Shown one piece after another: positions 53,629-62,280 of a stretch of DNA of 64,000 nt. The position numbers and the translations under genes were made by a program. A model generated the notes under the pieces. That model saw nothing but the letters and a program-made list of their open reading frames with translations, was not told where the DNA came from and made no database searches. This DNA comes from Neoaquamicrobium microcysteis. Lineage in GTDB: Bacteria; Pseudomonadota; Alphaproteobacteria; Rhizobiales; Rhizobiaceae. Numbering within the stretch: the stretch's first letter is position 1; each line of letters starts with the position of its first letter. The stretch is from the NCBI RefSeq assembly GCF_008180155.1, contig NZ_VSZS01000064.1, positions 287,675 through 351,674 of the forward strand, given 5' to 3'.

Positions 53629-54079
53629 GCCCGTCTCCTTTCGGGAAAGACGATCTCCGGCACGCTCGACGTGCCAGGCTTTTCAAAGACTCTACTCAGC
53701 CCCCGCCAGCGCTCCACTCGGACAAACAGGCACGGCACGCCTCGAAAGGGTTATGTCCTTCATCCCCACGGGTAATCGTATCCGCCGCCGCGGACCGGCT
53801 TCCTCGACCGGATGCGACCGGCGGTCGGCGACGACCAGGTTTTGGGGCGGTCTGCGGCGCCCCGGCGGGTGAACGAGGGGGTCAGGCGGCGGGCATTTCG
53901 GCACGCCCATAGGGAGATGCTGCAAAAGGCGTAGCCCGATGCAAATCGGATGCGAGGGTAGCAGAACGGCGAACGCGCGCTCGCAAGCCAAAGGTGCCAG
54001 ATTGGCCCCGGCTGTTTGTCGTCCCTTGGCTGCGGGCGGAATGCTCGGGGCGTATCGCCAGCTGTAAAGCGAGAAGGAT
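53629..54079. promoter_or_regulatory. Divergent control region with CCCATAGGG element
   Basis: A 451-bp space between the priming transferase (minus) and a small gene (plus). It holds CCCATAGGG at 53906-53914, the reverse complement of the element at 45278 and 58273. A GGCACG-N5-CGTGCC hairpin (53659-53675) lies in the leader of the priming-transferase transcript. Open frames here are on both strands, but none looks like a protein. Confidence 0.4.
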
Positions 54080-54337
54080 ATGGACAACACAGTCAACGAT
54101 GCGGGAAGCAAATCCCTCGGGCTTGCGGCGCTGTTCATTTGTCAGTCGCTGCTGCTTGAACTGGAGGAGGCGGGGCTGGTCGGTCACGACAATATTCAGG
54201 GGCTGTTGAAGGATGCCTTCAACGCCCTTCGTCAGGACCATGGCGGCGCGCGACGTGCGGAATGGATCGAGGCGAGCGAGGTGGTCGATGCGATCCGCAT
54301 ACGCCACGACCGTCTCGGGTCGCGAAGACGGTCGTGA
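54080..54337 (+). CDS. Small hypothetical protein, 85 residues
   Basis: A soluble, mostly helical protein (LGLAALFICQSLLLELEEAGLVGHDNIQGLLKDAFNALRQ) with no signal peptide. GAGAAGG lies 2 nt before the ATG, which is close. The family is not recognised. The last codons overlap a perfect 11-bp hairpin. It sits alone in front of the flippase gene. Confidence 0.6.
   Translation: MDNTVNDAGSKSLGLAALFICQSLLLELEEAGLVGHDNIQGLLKDAFNALRQDHGGARRAEWIEASEVVDAIRIRHDRLGSRRRS
54305..54336 (+). terminator. Hairpin overlapping the end of the 85-residue gene
   Basis: Perfect 11-bp arms CACGACCGTCT (54305-54315) and AGACGGTCGTG (54326-54336) with a 10-nt loop. The right arm runs into the stop codon (54335-54337). 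It may end or process the small transcript before the flippase gene at 54404. Confidence 0.55.
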
Positions 54338-54403
54338 CGACGCCTGGAGTGTGTGTAGGGTGCATTTAAGCGGGGCGTACCTGGTGTCTACGGAACTGGA
54401 ATC

Positions 54404-55891
54404 ATGAGCCGGGTGCGCCGCGCATTCGTGATGGCGTCGCTTGAGCAATATGTCGCGCTGTTGGTCAATCTCGGGCTCGTCGTTGCTCTGTCACGCCTGC
54501 TCTCTCCATCCCAGATAGGCATCGCCGTCATCGGCCTTGGCATATGCGCCATCACATTCGCTCTGCGCGAGTTTTTCACGGCCGAGTTCCTGATCCAGCG
54601 CCCTACGGTGCGTCGCATCGAAGTGCAGACCTCGGGCACCATACTGATTTGTGTGACCAGCCTGCTCGGCCTTTGCCTGCTGATGGCTGCCCCCGCGCTG
54701 TCGCGCGCGTACGGCACTCCGGAACTGGTGACCTTCATCAGGGTAATGATAGTCGCCGCCCTGATCGAGACCCTTTCGTTTCCTGCCGTGGCACTGCTGC
54801 GCCGTGATTTGAACTTCGGCGGCACCGCGATGATCCGCATCGCAGCATTGCTGGCCATGGCCCTCGTCGCCGTCGTTCTGGCAGCGAAGGGGTTCGGGTT
54901 CATGAGCTATGCGTGGGGCAACCTGGCCGCAGCCTGCGTTACCGCGGCGATGGCGACGATCCTGCGACCGGCAGCGTTCCCGCGCAGGCCGACACTGGCT
55001 TCGTGGCGGGTGATCGTCGATTTCGGCCGTTTTCGCGGCGCCTCCGGCATGGTCGACCGCATCTACGATGCCATTCCGCAACTGGTGCTCGGCCGCTTCA
55101 TGCCAATGGCCGATGTCGGCCTTTACAACCGTCTGAATGCGGTCTGTTCGATACCCGACCGCCTGCTCCTCGGCTCGGTCTTCGCGATTGCTTTTCCCGC
55201 ACTATCCCTGCATGTGCGCTTGGGGCACGATGTCGGCCGCATCTACATGCATGTCATCGGCCTCATAACCGTGGTCTATTGGCCCGCACTGTTCCTGATG
55301 GTGCTGCTAGCCGAGCCGCTGGTGCTGGCGGTTCTCGGCAGCGCTTGGCTGCAGGTGGTCCCGCTGGTGCGCATCGTGGGCGTTGCCAGCCTCTTCTTCT
55401 TCCCGGTCATCCTGACGCATCCTCTGCTCATGGCCAACGGCAGAAACAAATCGGCCTTCACGCAGAACCTGATGTCGAAGCTGATCGCGGCCGTCGTGAT
55501 CTGCTCGGCGAGCCCCTTCGGGCTGAAGGCCATGGCATACAGCCAATTCGTCGCCATTCCGCTGGAGATGGTCCTGGCGCTGTGGTTTGCGCGCAGCGTC
55601 GTGCAATTTGCGTGGCGCGACTTTGCGGCGGTCGTCGGCAGGAGCGCCCTCGTCACCGTCGCGACGCTTTCCGGCCCGATCGGCTTCGCGTTGTGGCATC
55701 GCCCGGACCTCGTCTTCAACGCCGGTGAGGTCGCGATCGTGTTGCTTCTGGCTGCCGGCGGCTGGCTTGCCGGCGTCCGGGCAATGGCGCATCCGGTGCT
55801 GGGTGAGATCGTGGCGGCCTGGCAATCGCGCCGCACAGCCAACGAGGAACAGCCGCTTGGCGCGGCGGTCGAAGATGCCGGGCGAGGGTGA
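54404..55891 (+). CDS. Polysaccharide flippase (Wzx-type, MOP superfamily)
   Basis: A 495-residue protein with about 12-14 TM helices, of the lipopolysaccharide-biosynthesis/Wzx group of MOP flippases (VALSRLLSPSQIGIAVIGLGI near the N-terminus, LRRDLNFGG, IPQLVLGRFMPMADVGLYNRLNAV). It should move the undecaprenyl-linked repeat unit to the periplasmic face. The following GT2 gene starts 4 bp after the stop. Confidence 0.9.
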   Translation: MSRVRRAFVMASLEQYVALLVNLGLVVALSRLLSPSQIGIAVIGLGICAITFALREFFTAEFLIQRPTVRRIEVQTSGTILICVTSLLGLCLLMAAPALSRAYGTPELVTFIRVMIVAALIETLSFPAVALLRRDLNFGGTAMIRIAALLAMALVAVVLAAKGFGFMSYAWGNLAAACVTAAMATILRPAAFPRRPTLASWRVIVDFGRFRGASGMVDRIYDAIPQLVLGRFMPMADVGLYNRLNAVCSIPDRLLLGSVFAIAFPALSLHVRLGHDVGRIYMHVIGLITVVYWPALFLMVLLAEPLVLAVLGSAWLQVVPLVRIVGVASLFFFPVILTHPLLMANGRNKSAFTQNLMSKLIAAVVICSASPFGLKAMAYSQFVAIPLEMVLALWFARSVVQFAWRDFAAVVGRSALVTVATLSGPIGFALWHRPDLVFNAGEVAIVLLLAAGGWLAGVRAMAHPVLGEIVAAWQSRRTANEEQPLGAAVEDAGRG

Positions 55892-55895
55892 ACCG

Positions 55896-56897
55896 ATGGG
55901 CAGCATCGATATCGCCGTGCCGAACTACAACTACGGACGCTATCTCGACGATTGTCTCGACAGTATCCTGACGCAGGGCGTCGAGCGGCTTCGTGTTCTG
56001 GTGATCGACAATGCCTCGACCGATTCCAGCCAGGCGATAGCCCGGCGCCGCGCCGCGGCGGACCCCAGGATCGAACTGCGCCTGCGTGAACGCAACCTTG
56101 GGGCACACGCCTCCTTCAACGAGGGCATAGAATGGGCGCAGGCGGACTATTTTGCGATCCTCTGTGCCGACGACATGCTGGCGCCCGGCGCTCTTGCCCG
56201 CGCCATCGCGGTCATGGACGCGCGGGCGGACATCGACATGGTGTTCGGCGAAACCGCGTTCATTGGCCCCGACCATGTGACAGCTGGTGACGAAGCAGCC
56301 AAAACGGGGGCATGCGAGATATTGGGCGGCCCGGCGTTTCTGGAGCAGTTCTGTCGCACCGGGCGCAGTCCGGTTGGCGGGCCAACCGCCGTGGTGCGCA
56401 CAACGGCGCAGAAGCGGGCGGGGCACTATCGAAGTGATTTGCCGCATACAGACGATGTGGAGATGTGGATGCGGCTCGCGCGCTCAGGCAACGTCGCTCG
56501 GCTCGATGATGTGCAGGTGCTCGCCCGCATTCACGCAGGCAACCAGTCGGCCGCCGTCACGAACGTCCATCAGTGGAATCTGGAGATGGAGAAGGCGTTC
56601 GTGTCCTTCTTCTCCAATGAAGGCCGCACGCTTCCGGAAGCTGACCGCCTTCAAAAGCTCGCGCGCGAAAGCCTTGCCGTACGCGCTTACTGGTGCGCCG
56701 TTTCGCATTTCCTGCGCGGCGAACCTGGCGTTCGCGAACTTCTGGGATTTGCATTCACCCGCCGGCCGTCGCTCGCCATCCTGCCGCCGCTGGGCAGGCT
56801 GCTGGCGCGCGGGGACGCGAACCAGCGCATCGTCGCCACGTTGCGCGAGACGTTCACCCGGCGTCGCCGCCCGCGTGTGGGTAGGGTTTCCCGCTGA
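55896..56897 (+). CDS. Glycosyltransferase family 2
   Basis: A 333-residue GT-A enzyme: DIAVPNYNYGRYLDDCLDSIL, VLVIDNASTDSSQAIAR, the DXD-like region ILCADDMLAPG and LPHTDDVEMWMRLARSG. The C-terminus has a basic tail (RRRRPRVGRVSR). The ATG at 55896 has GAGGG upstream. Its last 44 bp overlap the convergent pyruvyltransferase gene. Confidence 0.92.
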   Translation: MGSIDIAVPNYNYGRYLDDCLDSILTQGVERLRVLVIDNASTDSSQAIARRRAAADPRIELRLRERNLGAHASFNEGIEWAQADYFAILCADDMLAPGALARAIAVMDARADIDMVFGETAFIGPDHVTAGDEAAKTGACEILGGPAFLEQFCRTGRSPVGGPTAVVRTTAQKRAGHYRSDLPHTDDVEMWMRLARSGNVARLDDVQVLARIHAGNQSAAVTNVHQWNLEMEKAFVSFFSNEGRTLPEADRLQKLARESLAVRAYWCAVSHFLRGEPGVRELLGFAFTRRPSLAILPPLGRLLARGDANQRIVATLRETFTRRRRPRVGRVSR

Positions 56898-58137
56898 GAT
56901 TGCGGTCATAAGCGGCATGGCTGGTGCTGCCGCCGGTCGTGGATCTTGGTCCGCGCGGCAGCAGCCTTGCAACCACTTCGGCCTGCGCGACCAGCCGCGC
57001 CGCGTAGCGGGCTCTCGCAGCCGCCAGCGTTTGCGCTATCGCGTGCCGGTTCTGGCAAGCCCGAACGAACTGGTCCTTAAGCAATTCGAGGTCGAAGTGT
57101 TCGACATGCTGCGAATAGCCTGCCAGCCCGGCGTCGTTGAGGGCGGCCTCGTTCTTGTCGGCGTAGCCGAGCGAGATGACGGGGCGGCAAAGCTTCATCG
57201 CGCAGACGACGTTGTGAAATCGCGTTGCGACGACGATGTCGGTCTGGGCGATTTCGCGCATGATCTCCTGTAGCGTGCCCGCCGGCTGCATCGTTACCGT
57301 GGAATCCGTGTCGCAGGGCGGGTCGTTCTCGAGCCGCTTTATGATCTGCCACAGAGCTTGCTGATCCTGCACGTCACCCGTCAGGAACCTTATGTCGTGC
57401 CCCTGGCCGCGCAGCCAGCGAATGAAGGCGACGAGCTTGTCCAGGTAGCGTTCGTAGATGCCTTCTCCGCCGTTTCGCATCCAGCCCGCATAGGACATGA
57501 CACCCACGCCGACGCGGAGCGCCTTTGCATCCTGCGGCGGCGAGGCGGGCGGTGTGCCAAGCGCGAAAGCGAGATCGGGATAGACCTCGTCATCCGCGTT
57601 GCCGACACCAAGCGAGGTCATGAAGTCTCGCGATTGCGTGTCCCTATAGGACCGATAGTGGCATAACCTTGCCGCCGCCGCCATGAACCGGCGCGATAGG
57701 GGATGCCGGATAGGTCCCGCCCCGATGCTGACGAAGGCCAGCTTGGCACCCGCAAGCCTCGATGCGATGCTCCACCGAAGAATCATGAACGGCCATCCCA
57801 TAGGCATTTCCCGGAAGTCGTCGAGAAAGCCCGTGCCCGGCACGAGCACGAGGTCGGTGCCCAGTAGCGGCGCCAGCGGATACAAGAGGTTCAGCAGCCT
57901 GCCCGGCAATCTCAGAAGCAACCGGTCTAGGGTCTGGAAGACCTCGCTGCCTCCCTCGGCGCGGAAGCTTGAGATCGCCGCTATACCGATATCTTCCTCG
58001 ACCTGATCCGGTGCGGGGCACACACATACCAGCTCGGCCTCGGGTACCGTTGTGCGCAGCAATTCCACCATCGCCTGCAGCGATCCGTCATTGCCGGAAT
58101 TGCCGCAGCCGAACTGTCCGAAAAGCGCAATCTTCAT
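56854..58137 (-). CDS. Polysaccharide pyruvyl transferase-family protein
   Basis: A 427-residue protein of the PS_pyruv_trans family. The N-terminus is MKIALFGQFGCGNSGNDGSLQAM, which is the family's GN.GD motif. Middle and late segments are LVLVPGTGFLDDF, AFVSIGAGPIRHPLSRRF, YPDLAFAL and VVATRFHNVVCAMKLCRPVISLGYADKN. It would add pyruvate ketals from PEP to an EPS sugar, making the polymer acidic. The ATG at 58137 is the clear start. Confidence 0.92.
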   Translation of the reverse strand: MKIALFGQFGCGNSGNDGSLQAMVELLRTTVPEAELVCVCPAPDQVEEDIGIAAISSFRAEGGSEVFQTLDRLLLRLPGRLLNLLYPLAPLLGTDLVLVPGTGFLDDFREMPMGWPFMILRWSIASRLAGAKLAFVSIGAGPIRHPLSRRFMAAAARLCHYRSYRDTQSRDFMTSLGVGNADDEVYPDLAFALGTPPASPPQDAKALRVGVGVMSYAGWMRNGGEGIYERYLDKLVAFIRWLRGQGHDIRFLTGDVQDQQALWQIIKRLENDPPCDTDSTVTMQPAGTLQEIMREIAQTDIVVATRFHNVVCAMKLCRPVISLGYADKNEAALNDAGLAGYSQHVEHFDLELLKDQFVRACQNRHAIAQTLAAARARYAARLVAQAEVVARLLPRGPRSTTGGSTSHAAYDRNLSGKPYPHAGGDAG

Positions 58138-58400
58138 GCTGGCCTCGGGAGAGCTTGTGCGGCTCTGGCATAGGCGGGACCGCGAAGGGAAACCAGTACG
58201 CATTTCGGTGATCTCCGCATGATCCCGTCTTCGGGCTACGCCCTCGGAGGGATGCTCAGCCAAAGGGACTATCCCTATGGGCGGCACGTACCCGAGAAGG
58301 TGGCAGCGGCGTCTCACCGATTGCGGGGATGGGTGGACTGCCGGTTTCCCATAGCATGCGGGTTTGGTGACTGTTCGATTGCCGGGGGAGAGGTGGCTTC
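58138..58400. promoter_or_regulatory. Divergent control region with overlapping GGACTATCC and CCCTATGGG
   Basis: A 263-bp space between the pyruvyltransferase (minus) and a GT4 operon (plus). GGACTATCC (58267-58275) overlaps CCCTATGGG (58273-58281), and CGGCACG follows. These are the same elements as in the region 45059-45391. Confidence 0.45.
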
Positions 58401-59618
58401 GTGAGGCTCGCATATTTCGTCAAGCCGCATCTGGGCGGAACATACACGCTTTTCCGTCAGCTTCGCGACGGGCTCCATCCGCACGGGATCGATGTCGAGT
58501 GGATGGGGCTCACGTCCGACGGCGTCGCGCCGCTCCTTCCCGACATGTCGCACAGCGGCTTCCTCGTGCACACCGAGAGCTGCGACAGCGAGCGAGATCA
58601 GGCGCGCGTGATGATGACGGCACTTCGCGAGCACGCGTTCGACGGCGTCTTCGTCAACGTGCTGGCCGACAAGGTGCAGATGAACCTGGTACGCTACCTG
58701 CCCTCGGACATGCTGCGCATGATGATCGTGCATAACATCACACCCGGCACCTACGCGGCCGCACGCTCGCTGCGCGACCATGTTCACGCGACGGTGGGGG
58801 TGTCGGAGCGGTGCCGGCGCGACCTCGTGGCACGTCACGGCTTCGATGCGGCGCGCACCCACGCCATTCCCAACGCCATTGAGGCAGGCCCGCATGCGCC
58901 GGCTACGCGAGGCGGCGCCGCCGAGAGGCCCCTGCGGTTGATCTATCTCGGGCGGGTGGAAGATTCGTCGAAAGGCGTTTTCTGGCTGGCTGATATCATG
59001 AGGACGGTGACCGCGCCCGTCACGCTGACCGTCGCTGGCGCAGGTCCGGACGTGGAGCGACTGGCCAAGATGCTGCGCCCGTTCGGCGAGCGGGTGCGGC
59101 TTCTCGGTCCGATACCGCCGGAAAAGGTCAGCGCCGTCTTCGCCGCGCACGATGTGCTTGTCATGCCGTCCCGCTTCGAGGGCTTCGGCCTCACGATCCT
59201 GGAGGCCATGGCCGCAGGCTGCATTCCGCTGGTTTCGCAGATTTCCGGCGTCACCGACACGATCGTCGAAAACGGCATCTCCGGCCTCCTGTTTCCTGTA
59301 GGCGACTGGCGCAGGGCAGCACGCGAGATCGACTGGATGGCGCGCGATCCCGATATGGTCGAGGCGCTCTCGGCCAACGCGCGTGAACGCGTCGTCGAGG
59401 ACTTCGGCCTTCCTCGCATGGCGTCCGCCTATGCGCGGCTGGTGAGAACGCTGGAACGGGAGCGTCCGGCCGTGGCGCCGCCGCTCGCGCTGCGCGACTG
59501 GTCGCTGCCGGCGGGCATGGGCCCAGGCATGCGCCGCTACGTGCCTGCCCCCGTCAAGAACTGGCTGAGGGTCGCGCGCGAGCGTTTTTCTCCGAGGATA
59601 TCGGCAGGATCTGTCTAG
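58401..59618 (+). CDS. Glycosyltransferase family 4
   Basis: A 405-residue GT-B enzyme. The N-terminus MRLAYFVKPHLGGTYTLFRQLRDGL holds the acceptor-side Gly-rich loop. LIYLGRVEDSSKGVFWLADIM, VMPSRFEGFGLTILEAMAAGCIPLVSQ (EX7E) and NGISGLLFPVGDW define the donor domain. The start is a GTG at 58401 with GGGGGAGAGG about 9 nt upstream. First of three tightly linked plus-strand genes. Confidence 0.92.
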   Translation: MRLAYFVKPHLGGTYTLFRQLRDGLHPHGIDVEWMGLTSDGVAPLLPDMSHSGFLVHTESCDSERDQARVMMTALREHAFDGVFVNVLADKVQMNLVRYLPSDMLRMMIVHNITPGTYAAARSLRDHVHATVGVSERCRRDLVARHGFDAARTHAIPNAIEAGPHAPATRGGAAERPLRLIYLGRVEDSSKGVFWLADIMRTVTAPVTLTVAGAGPDVERLAKMLRPFGERVRLLGPIPPEKVSAVFAAHDVLVMPSRFEGFGLTILEAMAAGCIPLVSQISGVTDTIVENGISGLLFPVGDWRRAAREIDWMARDPDMVEALSANARERVVEDFGLPRMASAYARLVRTLERERPAVAPPLALRDWSLPAGMGPGMRRYVPAPVKNWLRVARERFSPRISAGSV

Positions 59619-59619
59619 C

Positions 59620-60981
59620 ATGGATATCAGCGACTTCTCCCGCTCCGAGGCGCTTCGCCGCCGCGCCCATGAGGCTATCCCCGGCGGCGCGCACACCTAT
59701 GCCAAGGGCGACGACCAGTATCCGGTGCTGTCCCCCGGCTTTGTCGCGCGCGGGCTGGGCTGCCGGGTCTGGGATGTCGATGGCAACGAATATGTCGAAT
59801 ACGGCATGGGCAACCGCGCCGTAGGCCTCGGCCATGCCTTTGCGCCTGTCGTTGAGGCGGCCACTCGCGCAATGGCTGGAGGCAGCAACTTCACCCGCCC
59901 GCACAGCATCGAGGTGGAATGCGCCGAAACCTTTCTGGGCCTCGTAAAGGGGGCGGAAATGGTCAAGTTCTGCAAGGATGGTTCGGACGCCACGTCGGGC
60001 GCGGTGCGCCTGGCCCGCGCCTATACCGGGCGCGATCTCATCGCCTGCTGCGGCGATCACCCGTTCTTTTCGACCGACGACTGGTTCATCGGCACGACGC
60101 CGGTAAACAGCGGAATTCCGGAAGCCGTACGCAGACTGACGGTGACATTCCCATACGGCGATCTGGCCGCAGTGGAAGAACTGTTCGCCCGCCATCCCGG
60201 GCGCATAGCCGCGCTCATCATGGAGCCGACGCGCGACAGCGATCCGCCCGAAAACTACCTGCGCGACATGCTGCGTGTATGCCACGCCAATGGCGCGCTT
60301 CTGATCTTCGATGAGATGATCACCGGCTTTCGCTGGCATCCAGGCGGCGCTCAGACGCTCTACGGCGTGACGCCGGACCTGTCGTGCTTCGGCAAGGCGC
60401 TTGCGAACGGCTTCTCTGTGTCGGCGCTTGCCGGCAAGCGCGAATTCATGCGGCTGGGCGGGCTCGATCATGCCGATCGTCCCAGGGTATTTCTGCTTTC
60501 AACGACGCATGGCGCCGAGACCCACGCGCTCGCAGCTGCCATCGCAACCATGACGACGTACCGCGACCGGCCGGTGGTGGAGCATCTGTACAGGCAGGGA
60601 CAAAGCCTGCGCGAAGGCATCGGGCAGGCGATCGCCCAGCAGGGTCTTCAGGACTACTTCAGGGTCACCGGCCGCGATTGCTGCCTCGCGTTTGCCACGC
60701 TCGATGCCGACCGGCGGCCTTCGCAGGTTTTCCGCACCCTGTTCCTGCAGGAACTCATCCGGCGTGGCGTGCTGGCGCCATCCCTCGTCGTGAGTTATGC
60801 GCACGAGGATGCCGACATCGCCTTCACGGTTGACGCTTTCGCCGGTGCGCTCGAGATCTATGCGCGCGCGCTGGCGGAAGGGCCCGAGCGCTATATTGTT
60901 GGTCGCCCGTCTCAACCGGTCTTCCGGCGCTTCAACCACGGGGAGCACTTGCCTGCAACTTTCCTTCAGGCGGTGCGATGA
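59620..60981 (+). CDS. Class III PLP aminotransferase, glutamate-1-semialdehyde aminomutase-like
   Basis: A 453-residue fold-type I PLP enzyme. It shows IPGGAHTYAKGDDQYP, VWDVDGNEYVEYGMG, CKDGSDATSGAVRLARAYTGR, LLIFDEMITGFRW and the PLP-Lys segment FGKALANGF. Homologues in EPS and LPS loci are thought to act on sugar or amino-acid precursors rather than haem synthesis. The location inside a polysaccharide operon favours that. The start lies 1 bp after the GT4 stop. Confidence 0.9.
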   Translation: MDISDFSRSEALRRRAHEAIPGGAHTYAKGDDQYPVLSPGFVARGLGCRVWDVDGNEYVEYGMGNRAVGLGHAFAPVVEAATRAMAGGSNFTRPHSIEVECAETFLGLVKGAEMVKFCKDGSDATSGAVRLARAYTGRDLIACCGDHPFFSTDDWFIGTTPVNSGIPEAVRRLTVTFPYGDLAAVEELFARHPGRIAALIMEPTRDSDPPENYLRDMLRVCHANGALLIFDEMITGFRWHPGGAQTLYGVTPDLSCFGKALANGFSVSALAGKREFMRLGGLDHADRPRVFLLSTTHGAETHALAAAIATMTTYRDRPVVEHLYRQGQSLREGIGQAIAQQGLQDYFRVTGRDCCLAFATLDADRRPSQVFRTLFLQELIRRGVLAPSLVVSYAHEDADIAFTVDAFAGALEIYARALAEGPERYIVGRPSQPVFRRFNHGEHLPATFLQAVR

Positions 60982-62276
60982 GGGCGCTCCGCAGCGCGCT
61001 TCTCGCGCTTTCCATATTGTTGGCGATGCCCGTTGCTCATGCGTTTCAAACTGCAACCTATCCATTGCATGTCAGCGACGACAGAACCCACCTCATCGAT
61101 GCGGAGGGCCGGCCGTTTCTCATCCACGGCGACACCGCATGGGCGCTGATCGCGGAACTGACGCGCGACGAGGTCGACCACTACCTGGCCGACCGGCGTG
61201 AGCGCGGCTTCAACACGCTGGTCGCTTCGCTCATCGAATACAAGTTCGCAACCAACGCGCCCGCCAACGCCTATGGCGAGCGGCCCTTCCTCGGCGCGGC
61301 CTTCATCGAGCCGAACGATCGCTATTTCGACCACGCCGAATGGGTTCTCGCCCGTGCGCAGGAAGAAGGCTTCACCGTCATGCTCACGCCCGCCTATATG
61401 GGATTCAACGGCGGCGGCGAGGGCTGGTACGCAGATATGCAGGCTGCGGGGCCCGACGCGTTGCGCGAATATGGCCGTTACCTGGCGCAGCGTTTCGGCA
61501 ACCTTGATAACATCGTCTGGCTGCACGGCGGCGACTACACGCCCGCCGATCGCGCGCTTCTGGAAGCCGTCCGCCACGGTTTGGCGGATGGAGGCGACAC
61601 GCATCTGGCCACGGTCCACGGCGGCCCCGACGATATGCCGGCGGTACTGTGGCAGGGTGCGGACTGGCTCGACCTGGAAACGGTCTACACCTACGGCAAC
61701 GTCCACGGCCTCGTGCTCGAACGCTGGAACATGGATGTCGGCAGGCCGATCGTGATGCTGGAAACGGCCTATGAAGGCGAACACGGTTCGACCGAACAGT
61801 CGCTGAGGCAGGCAGCCTATGGCGCGCTGCTGGCTGGCGCCGCGGGTCAGATCTACGGCAACAACCCGATATGGCATTTCAGCGGTCCGGGCATCTACCA
61901 GGTCGATGCGACCTGGATGGAAGAACTTTCCAGCCGCGGCGCGGTCTCCATGACGCATCTGAAGCGGCTGTTCGACGGCGTCGAATGGTGGGCCCTGAAG
62001 CCCGTCGATGGCGACGGTCCGTTGCGAGGCGATACCGAGCGCGCCTTCACGGCGATCGCCCGCGATGGCTCATGGGCCCTTTCCTATGTGGTGAATGCCG
62101 GCGAGCTGACGTTCGACACGAACGCGCTGGCGAAAGCTTCCTTTCTTGCGCGATGGTATGACCCGTCCAGCGGCCGCTTTCATGATGCGGTGCCCGTGGC
62201 GGCGTCGCTCATGCCGCCGTCGACGCTGAACGAGGCCGGCTATTCCGACTGGGTGCTTCTGGTCACTGCCGAATGA
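60978..62276 (+). CDS. Secreted DUF4038 (apiosidase-like) glycoside hydrolase-type protein
   Basis: A 432-residue protein with a Sec signal peptide (MRALRSALLALSILLAMPVAHA). The (beta/alpha)8-type DUF4038 domain has LIDAEGRPFLIHGDTAWALI, DRRERGFNTLVAS, NIVWLHGGDYTP and VMLETAYEGEHGS. The C-terminal 90 residues match the small beta domain often found after DUF4038. The Glu in LETAYEG and the Asp in HGGDY are candidate catalytic acids. It probably cleaves or trims polysaccharide in the periplasm or outside. It overlaps the aminotransferase by ATGA. Confidence 0.85.
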   Translation: MRALRSALLALSILLAMPVAHAFQTATYPLHVSDDRTHLIDAEGRPFLIHGDTAWALIAELTRDEVDHYLADRRERGFNTLVASLIEYKFATNAPANAYGERPFLGAAFIEPNDRYFDHAEWVLARAQEEGFTVMLTPAYMGFNGGGEGWYADMQAAGPDALREYGRYLAQRFGNLDNIVWLHGGDYTPADRALLEAVRHGLADGGDTHLATVHGGPDDMPAVLWQGADWLDLETVYTYGNVHGLVLERWNMDVGRPIVMLETAYEGEHGSTEQSLRQAAYGALLAGAAGQIYGNNPIWHFSGPGIYQVDATWMEELSSRGAVSMTHLKRLFDGVEWWALKPVDGDGPLRGDTERAFTAIARDGSWALSYVVNAGELTFDTNALAKASFLARWYDPSSGRFHDAVPVAASLMPPSTLNEAGYSDWVLLVTAE

Positions 62277-62280
62277 ATTT

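Noticed and set aside
53692..54138. Minus-strand frame in the region upstream of the priming-transferase gene
   Set aside because: No homology or ribosome site; probably open by chance.
59620..60981. Assignment as hemL (haem biosynthesis)
   Set aside because: The protein is related to glutamate-1-semialdehyde aminomutase but is encoded inside an EPS operon between a glycosyltransferase and a glycosidase; a sugar or precursor aminotransferase role is more plausible.
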